Assembly (NCBI GenBank): GCA_947502495.1
Contig: CANNAC010000008.1
Location: 62,001 to 126,000 of the forward strand
DNA: 64,000 nucleotides
Source: an uncultured Flavobacteriaceae bacterium
GTDB lineage: Bacteria; Bacteroidota; Bacteroidia; Flavobacteriales; Flavobacteriaceae
Reading direction: 5' to 3'
Shown: positions 29,971-38,740 of the stretch, piece after piece
How positions within the stretch are numbered: the stretch's first letter is position 1
Layout: each line of letters begins with the position of its first letter
Translations under genes and position numbers: made by a program
Notes under the pieces: model-generated
Database searches by the model: none
What the model was told of the DNA's origin: nothing
The model's input: only the letters and a program-made list of their open reading frames with translations

Positions 29971-31227
29971 ATGCCATATTTATTTACTTCGGAAAGTGTT
30001 TCAGAAGGACATCCAGATAAAGTAGCAGACCAAATAAGTGATGCTTTAATTGATCATTTTTTAGCCTTTGATTCCGAGTCTAAAGTTGCATGCGAAACCT
30101 TAGTAACTACAGGACAAGTTGTACTTGCTGGTGAAGTAAAATCGAACACCTATTTAGACGTACAAAAAATTGCACGTGATACCATCAACAAGATTGGTTA
30201 CACGAAAAGTGAATATATGTTTGACGGAAATTCTTGCGGTGTTTTCTCTGCAATACACGAACAGTCGGAAGACATTAATCGTGGTGTAGATAGAGCTAGC
30301 AAAGAAGAGCAAGGAGCAGGAGATCAAGGAATGATGTTTGGTTATGCAACCAACGAAACCGAAAACTATATGCCTTTGGCTTTAGATCTTTCGCATAAAA
30401 TATTAATTGAGCTTGCCGCTTTACGAAGAGAAAACAAAGACATTACCTATTTAAGACCAGATTCTAAAAGTCAGGTAACTATTGAATATAGTGATGATAA
30501 TGTACCACAACGTATTGATGCTATTGTAGTTTCTACACAGCATGATGATTTTAATGCGGATGACGATACGATGTTAGCAAAAATCAGAAAAGATATTGTA
30601 GACATATTAATCCCAAGAGTCGTTGCCAAATTACCAGAGAATTTACAAGGGCTTTTTAATGATGATATCAAATACCATATCAACCCAACAGGGAAGTTTG
30701 TAATTGGTGGACCTCATGGTGATACCGGACTTACAGGAAGAAAAATTATTGTAGATACTTATGGTGGAAAAGGCGCACATGGTGGTGGTGCTTTTTCAGG
30801 AAAAGACCCAAGTAAAGTAGACAGAAGTGCTGCTTATGCGACAAGACATATTGCTAAAAACCTTGTTGCTGCAGGAATTTGTGACGAAATATTAGTACAA
30901 GTAAGTTATGCTATTGGTGTTGTAGAACCAATGGGGATTTTTGTAGACACCTACGGAACTTGTCCGTTTAATATGACCGATGGAGAAATTGCTCAAAAAA
31001 TTTCTGAAATTTTTGATATGCGACCATCATCTATTGAATCTCGCTTAAAACTAAGAAACCCAATCTATAGCGAAACTGCTGCTTATGGACATATGGGAAG
31101 AGTCAATGAAACGGTTACTAAAACTTTTTCGCAACCAAATGGAGATGATTTAACGGTAGATGTAGAATTATTTACTTGGGAAAAATTAGATTACGTATAC
31201 AAAGTAAAAACAGCCTTTGGGTTGTAA
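29971..31227 (+). CDS. metK: S-adenosylmethionine synthetase
   Basis: 418-residue enzyme making SAM from methionine and [23 protein letters not shown] opens the protein, [12 protein letters not shown] follows, and [22 protein letters not shown] is the phosphate-binding loop. It is a single gene with its own terminator. A SAM-II-like element in the leader suggests feedback repression by the product. Confidence 0.97.
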   Translation: MPYLFTSESVSEGHPDKVADQISDALIDHFLAFDSESKVACETLVTTGQVVLAGEVKSNTYLDVQKIARDTINKIGYTKSEYMFDGNSCGVFSAIHEQSEDINRGVDRASKEEQGAGDQGMMFGYATNETENYMPLALDLSHKILIELAALRRENKDITYLRPDSKSQVTIEYSDDNVPQRIDAIVVSTQHDDFNADDDTMLAKIRKDIVDILIPRVVAKLPENLQGLFNDDIKYHINPTGKFVIGGPHGDTGLTGRKIIVDTYGGKGAHGGGAFSGKDPSKVDRSAAYATRHIAKNLVAAGICDEILVQVSYAIGVVEPMGIFVDTYGTCPFNMTDGEIAQKISEIFDMRPSSIESRLKLRNPIYSETAAYGHMGRVNETVTKTFSQPNGDDLTVDVELFTWEKLDYVYKVKTAFGL

Positions 31228-31250
31228 GAAACTATTATCATATCCTTTTT

Positions 31251-31283
31251 AAAGCCGTTACTATTTTTAGTAGCGGTTTTTTT
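31251..31283 (+). terminator. metK terminator
   Basis: AAGCCGTTACTA and TAGTAGCGGTT form a stem with one G-U pair around a short T loop and are followed by seven Ts. Confidence 0.85.
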
Positions 31284-31411
31284 ATTCCCTAAACAAAAAT
31301 ATTCATTCATAGAAATACGTGTAAACAATTAATTAACAAAGACATAAGCACCACGCCCTTTTGTATAAAAAAAATATCTTTACATTTTTAAAAAAAGAGC
31401 AAAAAATATAG

Positions 31412-31441
31412 TTGTAAAACAGTAAAACTTAAATATATTTG
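31412..31441 (+). promoter_or_regulatory. tRNA-Tyr promoter
   Basis: TTG at 31412-31414, 19-bp spacer, and TATATTTG at 31434-31441, an exact Bacteroidota housekeeping promoter, 9 bp before the tRNA. Confidence 0.75.
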
Positions 31442-31450
31442 CACTCGCTC

Positions 31451-31532
31451 GGGGAGATACTCAAGCGGCCAACGAGGACAGACTGTAACTCTGTTGTTTT
31501 TAACTTCGTAGGTTCGAATCCTACTCTCCCCA
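31451..31532 (+). tRNA. tRNA-Tyr(GTA)
   Basis: 82 nt. The acceptor stem pairs GGGGAGA with TCTCCCC, the anticodon GTA stands in GACTGTAACTC, the T arm is GTAGGTTCGAATCCTAC, and the long variable arm is that of a class II tRNA. CCA is not encoded. It has its own promoter and terminator and borders the accessory region on its right. Confidence 0.95.
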
Positions 31533-31542
31533 CATGTATACT

Positions 31543-31574
31543 AAAAGCCTTCTTAAATTTAAGAAGGTTTTTTT
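31543..31574 (+). terminator. tRNA-Tyr terminator
   Basis: CCTTCTTAAA and TTTAAGAAGG form a perfect stem followed by seven Ts and a G. Confidence 0.85.
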
Positions 31575-31755
31575 GTTTCTAAAAAACAGCGACATTCCTC
31601 CCTCCCAATCCCATTTAAATACCAATGAAACGTATTTAAAAAACAACCAAAAACCTTTTAAATATTAAAAATCAGGTATTTACACGCTAAAATACGTTTT
31701 AAACTTAATGTAGTTTTAAGAATTGAAATATTCCATTCTATAAAACAACACTATT

Positions 31756-33405
31756 ATGTCAAAATATTTAAGAAAAAACGCTTGGGACGCCAACAATGGC
31801 GGCCAGTTTATAGAGAAATCTAACGAGTTTACAGCTCTTTTTTGGTATGCAAAAGCGGTTCAGGTAATGCAATCTCGCCCTATTGAAAATCCCACTAGCT
31901 GGTGGTTCTACGCTGCAATTCACGGCGAATTTCTCATTAATGAAATTAAGGACCCAAATTATAAATACTTAAACTGGAAAAACATCTCTTATATTAGTCC
32001 TAAAGCAGATTTAACAGCACTTCCATCTTCTAATCTAGTTGATAGTTTTTGGGACCAATGTCAACATGGAACATGGTTTTTCCCACCTTGGCACCGAGGA
32101 TATTTAGTAGCCCTAGAAAACATTCTTAGGGATATTATAATAAATGAATTAAGCGGTCCTAGTGATTGGTCCTTACCATACTGGAATTACTTAAATCAAT
32201 CTACGGCATATGCAGAGTTTAAAATCCCTCCTGCATTTACAGAAAGCACCTTACCTGATGGTACAGCAAACCCTTTGTACGTTCCTGAACGATATGGACC
32301 AACGGGAAATAGTGACATTTATGTACAAGTTGGACCAAATATACAGACTTCGGCAAATGACGAATGCCAATGGAATGAAACCTATAGCGCATCTGCGGCA
32401 AATAATGCATCCAATAACTCCGGACTATTTGGCCAATTTTACGGCGGAGGAGAAACCGGGTTTTCGCATGGTGGTTCTGAAACCGGAGATTTGGAAATGA
32501 ATCCGCACAACTTCGTACATGGTATGGTAGGCGGAGAAAGCAATAGCAATAATCAAAACGGTTTAATGGGAGTTCCGGCAACGGCTGCATTAGACCCTAT
32601 ATTTTATCTGCACCATGCCAATATTGATCGCATGTGGGCCGCATGGAATCAAACTGGAAAAAACAACAATACTGCTAACCCAAATTGGTTACATGGTCCT
32701 ACAGCGCAAGGAGATCGAAGGTTTGAAATGCCTATAGATCCTTCAGGTACTGCTTGGCCTTTTACACCGGAAGATGTAAACAGTACAGAACATGTAAATT
32801 ATAACGGACAAACATATACCTATACCTATGATGATCTTTCCCTAACCTCTTATGAGACCATTCCACCAACTAAATTACACGAAAAAATGTTGGAAAGATT
32901 TAGTAAATTAGGAGTGCGAACTGTCGAAAAAGGTTTTAAAATGACTAAAAAACGAAATCCCGAATTGGTTGGCGCTAGCAGTGGTTCACTTACACTGAAT
33001 AGCAAAGCAACGAAAACGCAAGTGAAGCTGCAATCTAGCTCCTGGAAATCTGTTTCAGACAGTATTATGAAAGCCTCCGTTTCTAAAATACCAGATGAAG
33101 TCTATCTGCAACTAGAAGGTGTTAAAGGAGGAAGTGATTCTAATTTTATTTCTGTTTATGTAAATGAAAAGTTTGTGAAGTCGATTTCCCTTTTCGGACT
33201 TCTATCGGCATCGATGACAAACGCTGCTCATGGTAATTCTGGATTAAATTTCAAATTCAACATCACCGAAATTATTGATGACCTGCATCTGAAAAACGAT
33301 TTAAATATGGATTCTTTAAACGTGGAAATAAAGACTAAAAATCCTTTAGTAGAAGGTAAAGAAATTACGGTAGACCGAATAGGAATTTACCGTGTAGGCC
33401 AATAA
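31756..33405 (+). CDS. tyrosinase / polyphenol oxidase
   Basis: 549-residue type 3 copper oxidase for o-hydroxylation or oxidation of phenols. CuA ligands are H56 (AAIHGEF), H104 and H113 (CQHGTWFFPPWHR); CuB ligands are H251 and H255 (NPHNFVH) and H286/H287 (FYLHHANIDRMW). C102-x-H104 is placed like the Cys-His thioether of fungal tyrosinases, and the Asn after H251 is the residue linked to monophenolase activity. A C-terminal region of about 150 residues (from about 390) looks like the beta-sandwich of plant-type enzymes. No signal peptide is seen. The partner gene, DUF2182, follows after 14 bp. Confidence 0.9.
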   Translation: MSKYLRKNAWDANNGGQFIEKSNEFTALFWYAKAVQVMQSRPIENPTSWWFYAAIHGEFLINEIKDPNYKYLNWKNISYISPKADLTALPSSNLVDSFWDQCQHGTWFFPPWHRGYLVALENILRDIIINELSGPSDWSLPYWNYLNQSTAYAEFKIPPAFTESTLPDGTANPLYVPERYGPTGNSDIYVQVGPNIQTSANDECQWNETYSASAANNASNNSGLFGQFYGGGETGFSHGGSETGDLEMNPHNFVHGMVGGESNSNNQNGLMGVPATAALDPIFYLHHANIDRMWAAWNQTGKNNNTANPNWLHGPTAQGDRRFEMPIDPSGTAWPFTPEDVNSTEHVNYNGQTYTYTYDDLSLTSYETIPPTKLHEKMLERFSKLGVRTVEKGFKMTKKRNPELVGASSGSLTLNSKATKTQVKLQSSSWKSVSDSIMKASVSKIPDEVYLQLEGVKGGSDSNFISVYVNEKFVKSISLFGLLSASMTNAAHGNSGLNFKFNITEIIDDLHLKNDLNMDSLNVEIKTKNPLVEGKEITVDRIGIYRVGQ

Positions 33406-33419
33406 CTCAAAACGAATGT

Positions 33420-34181
33420 ATGAAACTTTCAAATACTAGTTCTTGGGCAATCCGTATTACTATAATAAGCATTAGTCTTTTTGTCTGGGTATTGCTATTA
33501 ATAAATCCGGGAAACATTATGACCATAGAGCATTGTCATGTAACGGTTTCTGGTCCGCCAGCAACTTCCCTTTCAATGTTATTGGATATGAATCCATTTA
33601 TACCCCAATTATTTGGTTGGGGTTTAATGGTAATTGCCATGATGTTACCAAAATTAATTCCAGCGATTAAGTCCATATACGTACATAGTTTTAAACGCTA
33701 TCGTTTTTTATATGCTTTCCTTTTTGTTTTAGGTTACTTGTCCATTTGGATGATCGCCGGTGTTTTTATGGTCGCAGTTATCCTTGGTCTAAATTTCTTA
33801 ATGCCTTTGTCTTATATTCCCGCAATAGGAACATTTATAATTGCTATAGTATGGGAATTCTCCCCAATAAAGCAACGTTTTTTAAACCTAGGGCATGACC
33901 ATCGTATATTACCTGCATTTGGTTGGCCTGCTAGTCGCGACTCTTTACTTTATGGGTTTAGACATGGCATGTGGTGTGTTGGTTCGGGATGGGCACTAAT
34001 GTTATTTCCAATGCTGTTGCCTAAAATGCATAATCTCGCTATGATTATGGTAACCTTTATTATGATTAGTGAACACATGGAACACCCACGGTTTCCTAAA
34101 TGGCGTTTTCACTTGCGTTTTAAATTACTAAGAATTCTAATCGCGCAAACAAAGATTAAATTAAAATTACAGGTAAATTAG
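33420..34181 (+). CDS. DUF2182 integral membrane protein
   Basis: 253 residues with about six or seven hydrophobic helices. The family blocks GWGLMVIAMMLPKLIPAI and HGMWCVGSGWALMLFPMLLPKM are present, and the sequence is rich in Met and His facing these segments, which fits the predicted metal-binding nature of DUF2182. Being 14 bp after the tyrosinase gene, it may deliver or sense copper for it; this is an inference from linkage. The C-terminus is basic and cytoplasmic in appearance. Confidence 0.8.
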   Translation: MKLSNTSSWAIRITIISISLFVWVLLLINPGNIMTIEHCHVTVSGPPATSLSMLLDMNPFIPQLFGWGLMVIAMMLPKLIPAIKSIYVHSFKRYRFLYAFLFVLGYLSIWMIAGVFMVAVILGLNFLMPLSYIPAIGTFIIAIVWEFSPIKQRFLNLGHDHRILPAFGWPASRDSLLYGFRHGMWCVGSGWALMLFPMLLPKMHNLAMIMVTFIMISEHMEHPRFPKWRFHLRFKLLRILIAQTKIKLKLQVN

Positions 34182-34190
34182 TAGCACCAT

Positions 34191-34212
34191 AAACACGTAG
34201 AAATACGTGTTT
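34191..34212. promoter_or_regulatory. palindrome with arms AAACACGTA/TACGTGTTT
   Basis: Perfect 9-bp arms separated by GAAA, 148 bp before the SnoaL-like frame. A near copy lies at 35421-35442, 145 bp before the next start codon, and a half copy at 31309-31325. Candidate operator of an unknown regulator. Confidence 0.5.
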
Positions 34213-34360
34213 TCATATTTTACATAATTTGTAACTTACAGATTACTAACCATAAAGACTACTTCACAACCCATTAACCTACATCATCCATCTTCTTAAA
34301 AAAGAGGGTATTATGTCATACAATATATTTAAAAAACAGATATCCAACTAAAACTAAATT

Positions 34361-34766
34361 ATGAAAACAAACCAAAACATGCAAGTTATTGACAGGTTAT
34401 ACAACGCTTTTGCAACTGGTGATATGCCAACGGTTCTCGGATTGATGCATCCTAAAATGGTATGGAACGAAGCCGAAAGTAATTCTCTTGCAGATGGAAA
34501 CCCTTATGTTGGTCCAGATGCTATTTTAGAAGGTGTTTTTGCACGTCTTGGTGCCAACCACGATCACTTTGGTTTACAAGATAAAAGTACACGGCATGAA
34601 CAACAATATGGTTTTAGCTACGCTACGCTATAATGGGAAAGTAAAAGCAACTGGCAAAAGTTATAATGCTCAAGCTGCACATTTATGGACGCTAAATGAC
34701 GAAGGAGAAATTATTCATTTTCAACAATATGTGGATACGAAGAAGTTGGCGGATGCTGAGAAATAG
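34361..34766 (+). pseudogene. SnoaL-like (NTF2 fold) protein, frameshifted
   Basis: The first frame (34361-34633) gives the N-terminal two thirds of a SnoaL-like small protein (VIDRLYNAFATGDMPTVLGL, NPYVGPDAILEGVFARL). The family sequence then continues in another frame (HGMNNNMVLATLRYNGK, AHLWTLNDEGEIIHFQQYV) to 34766. The break falls at about 34581-34586 in GATAAAAGT, where one base too many (or two missing) lies next to an AAAA run. Either a recent inactivation or a sequencing error in the homopolymer. The whole protein would be about 134 residues. Confidence 0.75.
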
Positions 34767-34904
34767 ATTAGGAATGCATTGCTTTATGCGTAATTAAAGA
34801 ATAAATTCAATAACTTTAGCTATCCATTTCTTACAAAATTCAAGTCCAACAAATACATTAATGCTAGATGTATTAAAAAGAGGTGTGTAATAAAAATTAG
34901 AGAT

Positions 34905-35339
34905 ATGAAAAACATTTTAGTTACCGTAGACTTTCATGACAATGAACAATTACTTATAGATAAAGCGTTGCAATTGGCTGAAAAATTTGAATCTAAAATA
35001 TGGTTCATACATATTGCTGCTCCAGACCCCGATTTTGTAGGTTACGATGTTGGCCCACAATACATACGAGATAACCGTGCTACAGAATTGAGAACAGAAC
35101 ACAAACAACTTGAAGTATACGCAGAAATGTTTAAGAAAAAAGGAGTGGGTGCCGATGGTTTACTGGTACAAGGAGCAACCATAGAAATGATAATGGAAGA
35201 AGCTAAGAAATTACATATTGATTTAATTATAGCTGGCCACCAGGAACATAGTTTTCTATATAAAGCATTTGTTGGAAGCGTCTCTGGACAAATTGTAAAA
35301 AAATCTAAAATACCAGTACTTATTGTTCCCTTAACATAA
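34905..35339 (+). CDS. universal stress protein
   Basis: 144-residue single UspA domain. MKNILVTVDFHDNEQLLIDKALQLAEKF is the typical first strand and helix, and the nucleotide-binding end is IIAGHQEHSFLYKAFVGSVSGQIVKKSKIPVLIV. No partner domain is present. It stands alone in the accessory region, with recurring ACGTAGAAWTACGT palindromes on both sides, suggesting stress-linked control. Confidence 0.9.
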   Translation: MKNILVTVDFHDNEQLLIDKALQLAEKFESKIWFIHIAAPDPDFVGYDVGPQYIRDNRATELRTEHKQLEVYAEMFKKKGVGADGLLVQGATIEMIMEEAKKLHIDLIIAGHQEHSFLYKAFVGSVSGQIVKKSKIPVLIVPLT

Positions 35340-35420
35340 AGGGAAAACGAATACGGCATAATACATCGTGTACCCTAAATTACACAAGCTTTCTCTTTTA
35401 GAGGTGCCTTTTTGAGTTTA

Positions 35421-35442
35421 AAACACGTAGAATTACGTATTA
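35421..35442. promoter_or_regulatory. palindrome with arms AAACACGTA/TACGTATTA
   Basis: Second copy of the motif at 34191-34212, with GAAT as spacer and two changed bases in the right arm. It lies 145 bp before the start at 35588. Confidence 0.45.
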
Positions 35443-35587
35443 TATTTTTGTGAGGAAAACTGTAAGTTTGGTTAGCACAACTTTACAGGATATAAGCAAC
35501 TGTAAACTTACTATAAACTGTTTTATTTACAGGGCATGATTAATAAAAATCACTATATAAGGAATTGTAGCCAATAACACCAACCAT

Positions 35588-36142
35588 ATGAAAAAATCAA
35601 TAATTATTCTGACAACAATTATTTTATTTGTGCTTCCACAACTAGTTATCTCTCAAAGCAACTCATTTGTACCTGCGGATTTTAAAGTCCCTGATACACT
35701 TGAGAATCAACAATTCAGAATTAGAATGCTGACAGTTAATGACGTTGTAAAAGATTATGACGCGGTTATGACAAGTCTTAGCCATTTACAAGAAATGTTT
35801 CTTCCAGTATGGAACTGGCCAAAAGAGGATTTATCATTCGAACAGGATTTGATCGATTTGGGATGGCATCAAAAAGAGTTCCAAATGCGAAGTTCGTTTG
35901 CGTATACTGTTGTAAGCCTTGATGAAAGTCAAGTGCTTGGCTGCCTATATATTGAACCTTCTAAAAAGGCTGATTTTGATGCTGAAATTTATATGTGGGT
36001 ACGACAAAGTGAGGTTGCAAACGGACTTGACTCCATTCTGTTTAGCACAGTAAAGAAATGGATTGAAAACGAATGGACTTTTAAGAATCCTGCATATCCC
36101 ATTAGGGAAATAAGTTTGGAGAAATGGATGTCCATGAAATAA
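35588..36142 (+). CDS. exported GNAT-like protein
   Basis: 184 residues with an N-terminal signal peptide (MKKSIIILTTIILFVLPQLVISQ). The mature part resembles small GNAT-family proteins (FRIRMLTVNDVVKDYDAVMTS, SQVLGCLYIEP, DAEIYMWVRQSE), though no clean acetyl-CoA loop RxxGxG is seen. An exported acetyltransferase fold is odd because acetyl-CoA is cytoplasmic, so it may have another role. The signal peptide could also be an error of start choice, but there is no good internal start before the domain. Confidence 0.6.
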   Translation: MKKSIIILTTIILFVLPQLVISQSNSFVPADFKVPDTLENQQFRIRMLTVNDVVKDYDAVMTSLSHLQEMFLPVWNWPKEDLSFEQDLIDLGWHQKEFQMRSSFAYTVVSLDESQVLGCLYIEPSKKADFDAEIYMWVRQSEVANGLDSILFSTVKKWIENEWTFKNPAYPIREISLEKWMSMK

Positions 36143-36197
36143 ATAATTACTGGCTATAATTCATTGTGGTTTTGTGCCACACCAAAATAAAAGTATA

Positions 36198-36272
36198 CAT
36201 CAACGGATGATTTCTCAGCGGAATAGTCCTGTGGATGATTCCACAACGAAATCATAGCCGAGACCGTTGTGC
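36198..36272. repeat. attC-like palindrome A
   Basis: CATCAACGG at the left and CCGTTGTGC at the right form the outer stem. Inner stems are ATGATTTC/GAAATCAT (36207-36214 with 36248-36255) and GTGGA/TCCAC. The nested imperfect hairpin with CAAC/GTTG ends resembles integron attC sites. Its right-end heptamer GTTGTGC is the inverse of GCACAAC at 37050-37056. Confidence 0.5.
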
Positions 36273-36306
36273 TTCATTATCCTAATTTTCCAAAAATAAC
36301 CAACCA

Positions 36307-37029
36307 ATGATAAAATTCTTTAGAAAAATTAGACAAAATATGCTGACTGAAAATAAATTCAGTAAATATCTGATTTACGCAATCGGCGAAATTATTCTTG
36401 TCGTGATTGGAATTTTGATTGCATTGCAGATTAATAATTGGAATGAAGTTCAAAAGGGCAAAATGAAAGCTACCACTATTTTGAAAGAAATTCGTTCGGA
36501 TATGTTTAAAGATTTAGAGTTAATCGAAGAATTAAAACCATATTGGGGAAGAGAGATTATGTACTTTAAAAAGGTTTTACCTTCATTTAATCCTCGAAAA
36601 GAAATAACTTCCTTTGAAGGCTTTGATACTATTAGCAAAATATCTTATCCGGAGTTATTTGGATATGATATGCCCTTTCGGTCAAGCAAAAGTGCTTACG
36701 ATGCAATGATTGCTGATGGCAATTCTGACCTTATAATAAATGACACCTTATATTCAAATATTCAAAGGTTTTATACTTTTAATGCACCTACCAATGAAAA
36801 TCTATTTGAAATCTTGAGGCAGGAATCATCAAATTTAAATTATAAATATGCTCATGTAATAGCTTATAAGCCATATAAAAACATTAGTGATTTAACGGAT
36901 GAGTATTTAATTGCTGATCTTAATATTTATTTTCAATCAAAGAATTTTTATTATTGGAGAACATTTGTAATAAACCAGGAAAGCCTTAAGGATATTATTT
37001 CTCAAATTGACAAAGAATTAGAACAATAG
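36307..37029 (+). CDS. DUF6090-type membrane-anchored protein
   Basis: 240 residues. A short basic N-terminus and one transmembrane helix (YLIYAIGEIILVVIGILIALQINNWNE, about 23-49) are followed by a helical, mostly charged region with no recognised catalytic motif. This form is frequent in Bacteroidota as DUF6090 and its function is unknown to me. It is the only gene between two attC-like sites (36266-37056), so it has the makeup of a gene cassette. Confidence 0.7.
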   Translation: MIKFFRKIRQNMLTENKFSKYLIYAIGEIILVVIGILIALQINNWNEVQKGKMKATTILKEIRSDMFKDLELIEELKPYWGREIMYFKKVLPSFNPRKEITSFEGFDTISKISYPELFGYDMPFRSSKSAYDAMIADGNSDLIINDTLYSNIQRFYTFNAPTNENLFEILRQESSNLNYKYAHVIAYKPYKNISDLTDEYLIADLNIYFQSKNFYYWRTFVINQESLKDIISQIDKELEQ

Positions 37030-37049
37030 CTGCATAAAAAATAACGAAA

Positions 37050-37182
37050 GCACAACACCGTATATAAAAAATTGCTTGTTTTAGGCTTAAACAAAGGTCG
37101 TTGCACGTATGCTACGTCTGATTTTCCTTCGGAAAATCCTCGCACGCAAACACGCAACTTTCCATATACAAACACGTTGGCA
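37050..37182. repeat. attC-like palindrome B
   Basis: GCACAAC at the left and GTTGGCA at the right share the CAAC/GTTG pairing. GTATAT (37060-37065) pairs with ATATAC (37164-37169), TTGC with GCAA, and a perfect GATTTTCC-TTC-GGAAAATC hairpin (37120-37138) stands at the centre. It lies between the DUF6090 and toxin-antitoxin modules. attC-like by form; no integrase is in the window. Confidence 0.55.
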
Positions 37183-37235
37183 ACAATTTGGAAATGATTC
37201 GTATTTGATGTACATTTACACCAAAGCAAAAAATT

Positions 37236-37475
37236 ATGTCAAGACAAAGTATATCATTTACCAAACCGAACGACGAATGGCTGAAAGCGCAAGTGAATAA
37301 AAATGAATATTCAAGTAAAAGCGAATTAGTAAATGATTTAATCAGACAAGCCAGAAAACAGCAAATTCAAATTGATTGGGTTAGAGCCAAACTGGATAAA
37401 GCTGAAAAAAGCGGATTTACGAGTGACAATAAAAACGAAATTTTAGCTCAATCAAAGTCCTTATTGGATGGCTAA
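37236..37475 (+). CDS. ParD-type ribbon-helix-helix antitoxin
   Basis: 79 residues: an N-terminal ribbon-helix-helix (SRQSISFTKPNDEWLKAQVNKNEYSSKSELVNDLIRQARK) and a charged C-terminal tail that would wrap the toxin. It precedes the ParE gene with an 8-bp overlap. It probably represses its own promoter. The pair is bracketed by a perfect 10-bp inverted repeat. Confidence 0.85.
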   Translation: MSRQSISFTKPNDEWLKAQVNKNEYSSKSELVNDLIRQARKQQIQIDWVRAKLDKAEKSGFTSDNKNEILAQSKSLLDG

Positions 37476-37755
37476 ATACAGATTAAGTAACGAAGCTAAA
37501 AATGATTTAATACGAATTCACCATTACGGAGTTGAAAAATTCGGAATGACTCAAGCGGATAAGTATTTTGAATCACTTTTTGAATATTTTGACATTATTT
37601 CCCAAAGACCTTATTCTTTTGAATCGGCTGAATATATAAAAAAAGATTATAGACGTTGTGTTTGTGGAGCTGATAGTATCTATTTTAAAATTAATGAAGA
37701 TATTATAGATATAATGGCAATTGTTGGAAGACAGGACTTGAATGAAAAACTATAA
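37468..37755 (+). CDS. ParE/RelE-superfamily toxin
   Basis: 95-residue toxin of the ParE group (YRLSNEAKNDLIRIHHYGVEKFG start; the C-terminal strand IIDIMAIVGRQDL is typical). In the ParE family the target is gyrase. It overlaps the antitoxin gene by 8 bp. The intact length suggests an active pair. Confidence 0.85.
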   Translation: MAKYRLSNEAKNDLIRIHHYGVEKFGMTQADKYFESLFEYFDIISQRPYSFESAEYIKKDYRRCVCGADSIYFKINEDIIDIMAIVGRQDLNEKL

Positions 37756-37771
37756 CGGAATAATAAAAACT

Positions 37772-37790
37772 GTTGCCAACATGCGTATAT
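37772..37790. repeat. right end of the toxin-antitoxin cassette
   Basis: GTTGCCAAC (37772-37780) followed by ATGCGTATAT. Its reverse complement matches the left end at 37176-37185 (GTTGGCAACA) over ten bases. No clear second half of a palindrome follows, although GTTAAAC occurs about 45 bp on. Confidence 0.5.
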
Positions 37791-37904
37791 AACCAATAAA
37801 TATTCACCCACTAAAACTCCGTTAAACAACCCCACAAAAAAACCCAAGCACTTTATTTATAATTTTTTATATTTGATGTAACGAATAATAAACCCAAATC
37901 TATT

Positions 37905-38681
37905 ATGAAAAAAATTACCTACATTTTATCTTTTTTATTACTAACCGTTTTTACGGTTTCTAACAGTTATGGACAATGCTCCTTTGACTCTAATGATGCA
38001 GGCGTGGTTACAGATGCTAATTTTACTAGCAATTCTTCTGCTTTTTCATCTATTTCTGGAATAGGGAACAGTTGGACTGCTTGCGGTGATGGCCTACTAG
38101 ACAAAATATCCCTTCTGTCCCTTAATACTGGAGATAGTGCCACCATATCCTTACATGCTGGAGCAGGAAACGGAGGCACTTTATTAGGTTCAGCTACCGC
38201 GATAACACCAAGCGATGCAACTTCTATAAATGACCGTAATTTAGTTTTTGATTTTTCCCCATTTTCTATTTCGATTACAAATGGCGCAACGTATACATGG
38301 ATAATAACTGGTGGTAATTTTACTACGAGATTAACTGATATTGACATTTATGCAGGCGGAAGTGGATATAATGGTACAACAGCATATCCTACAAATGATT
38401 TCTTGTTTCAAGTAGATATTGCCGATGATGCTCCTTTAGGTCTAGAAGATTTTACAAGCACGGAAAAGACATTACAATTATTTCCTAATCCTGCTGTGAA
38501 CTACATTCAAATTTCTGGATTAACAAAAACAGAAACCTATACTATTTATAATATTTTAGGTGCTGTAGTTTCGCTTGGAAATATTACGAATAAAGAGCAA
38601 ATGAACATCAAAAACTTAACCAATGGATTATATGTATTGAAATTGAAAAATGGAAATGCCTTTACCTTTGTAAAGAAATAA
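37905..38681 (+). CDS. T9SS-sorted secreted protein
   Basis: 258 residues with a signal peptide (MKKITYILSFLLLTVFTVSNSYG) and a C-terminal type A sorting domain (about 185-258, LQLFPNPAVNYIQISGL, ending NGLYVLKLKNGNAFTFVKK), so it is exported by the type IX system and attached or released at the surface. The middle 150 residues (Ser/Thr/Gly rich, beta) are not recognised; two cysteines near the start of the mature part (GQCSFDS and TACGDG) may form a disulphide. Confidence 0.85.
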   Translation: MKKITYILSFLLLTVFTVSNSYGQCSFDSNDAGVVTDANFTSNSSAFSSISGIGNSWTACGDGLLDKISLLSLNTGDSATISLHAGAGNGGTLLGSATAITPSDATSINDRNLVFDFSPFSISITNGATYTWIITGGNFTTRLTDIDIYAGGSGYNGTTAYPTNDFLFQVDIADDAPLGLEDFTSTEKTLQLFPNPAVNYIQISGLTKTETYTIYNILGAVVSLGNITNKEQMNIKNLTNGLYVLKLKNGNAFTFVKK

Positions 38682-38703
38682 AAATACTTGGTGACACCAA
38701 ACC

Positions 38704-38740
38704 ACAAAAAAAGCCTTCTTTTTCAAGAAGGCTTTTTTTG
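38704..38740 (+). terminator. terminator after the T9SS protein gene
   Basis: AAGCCTTCTT and AAGAAGGCTT around TTTC, with A and T runs on both sides, so it can act in both directions. Confidence 0.85.

Noticed and set aside
37781-37835. Third complete attC-like site after the toxin gene
   Set aside because: GTTAAAC fits the right-end heptamer, but the 45 bp between do not fold into a convincing nested hairpin.
31451-38681. tRNA-Tyr-targeted integrative island
   Set aside because: No integrase and no repeat of the tRNA 3' end was found downstream; the cassette-like modules have their own ends.
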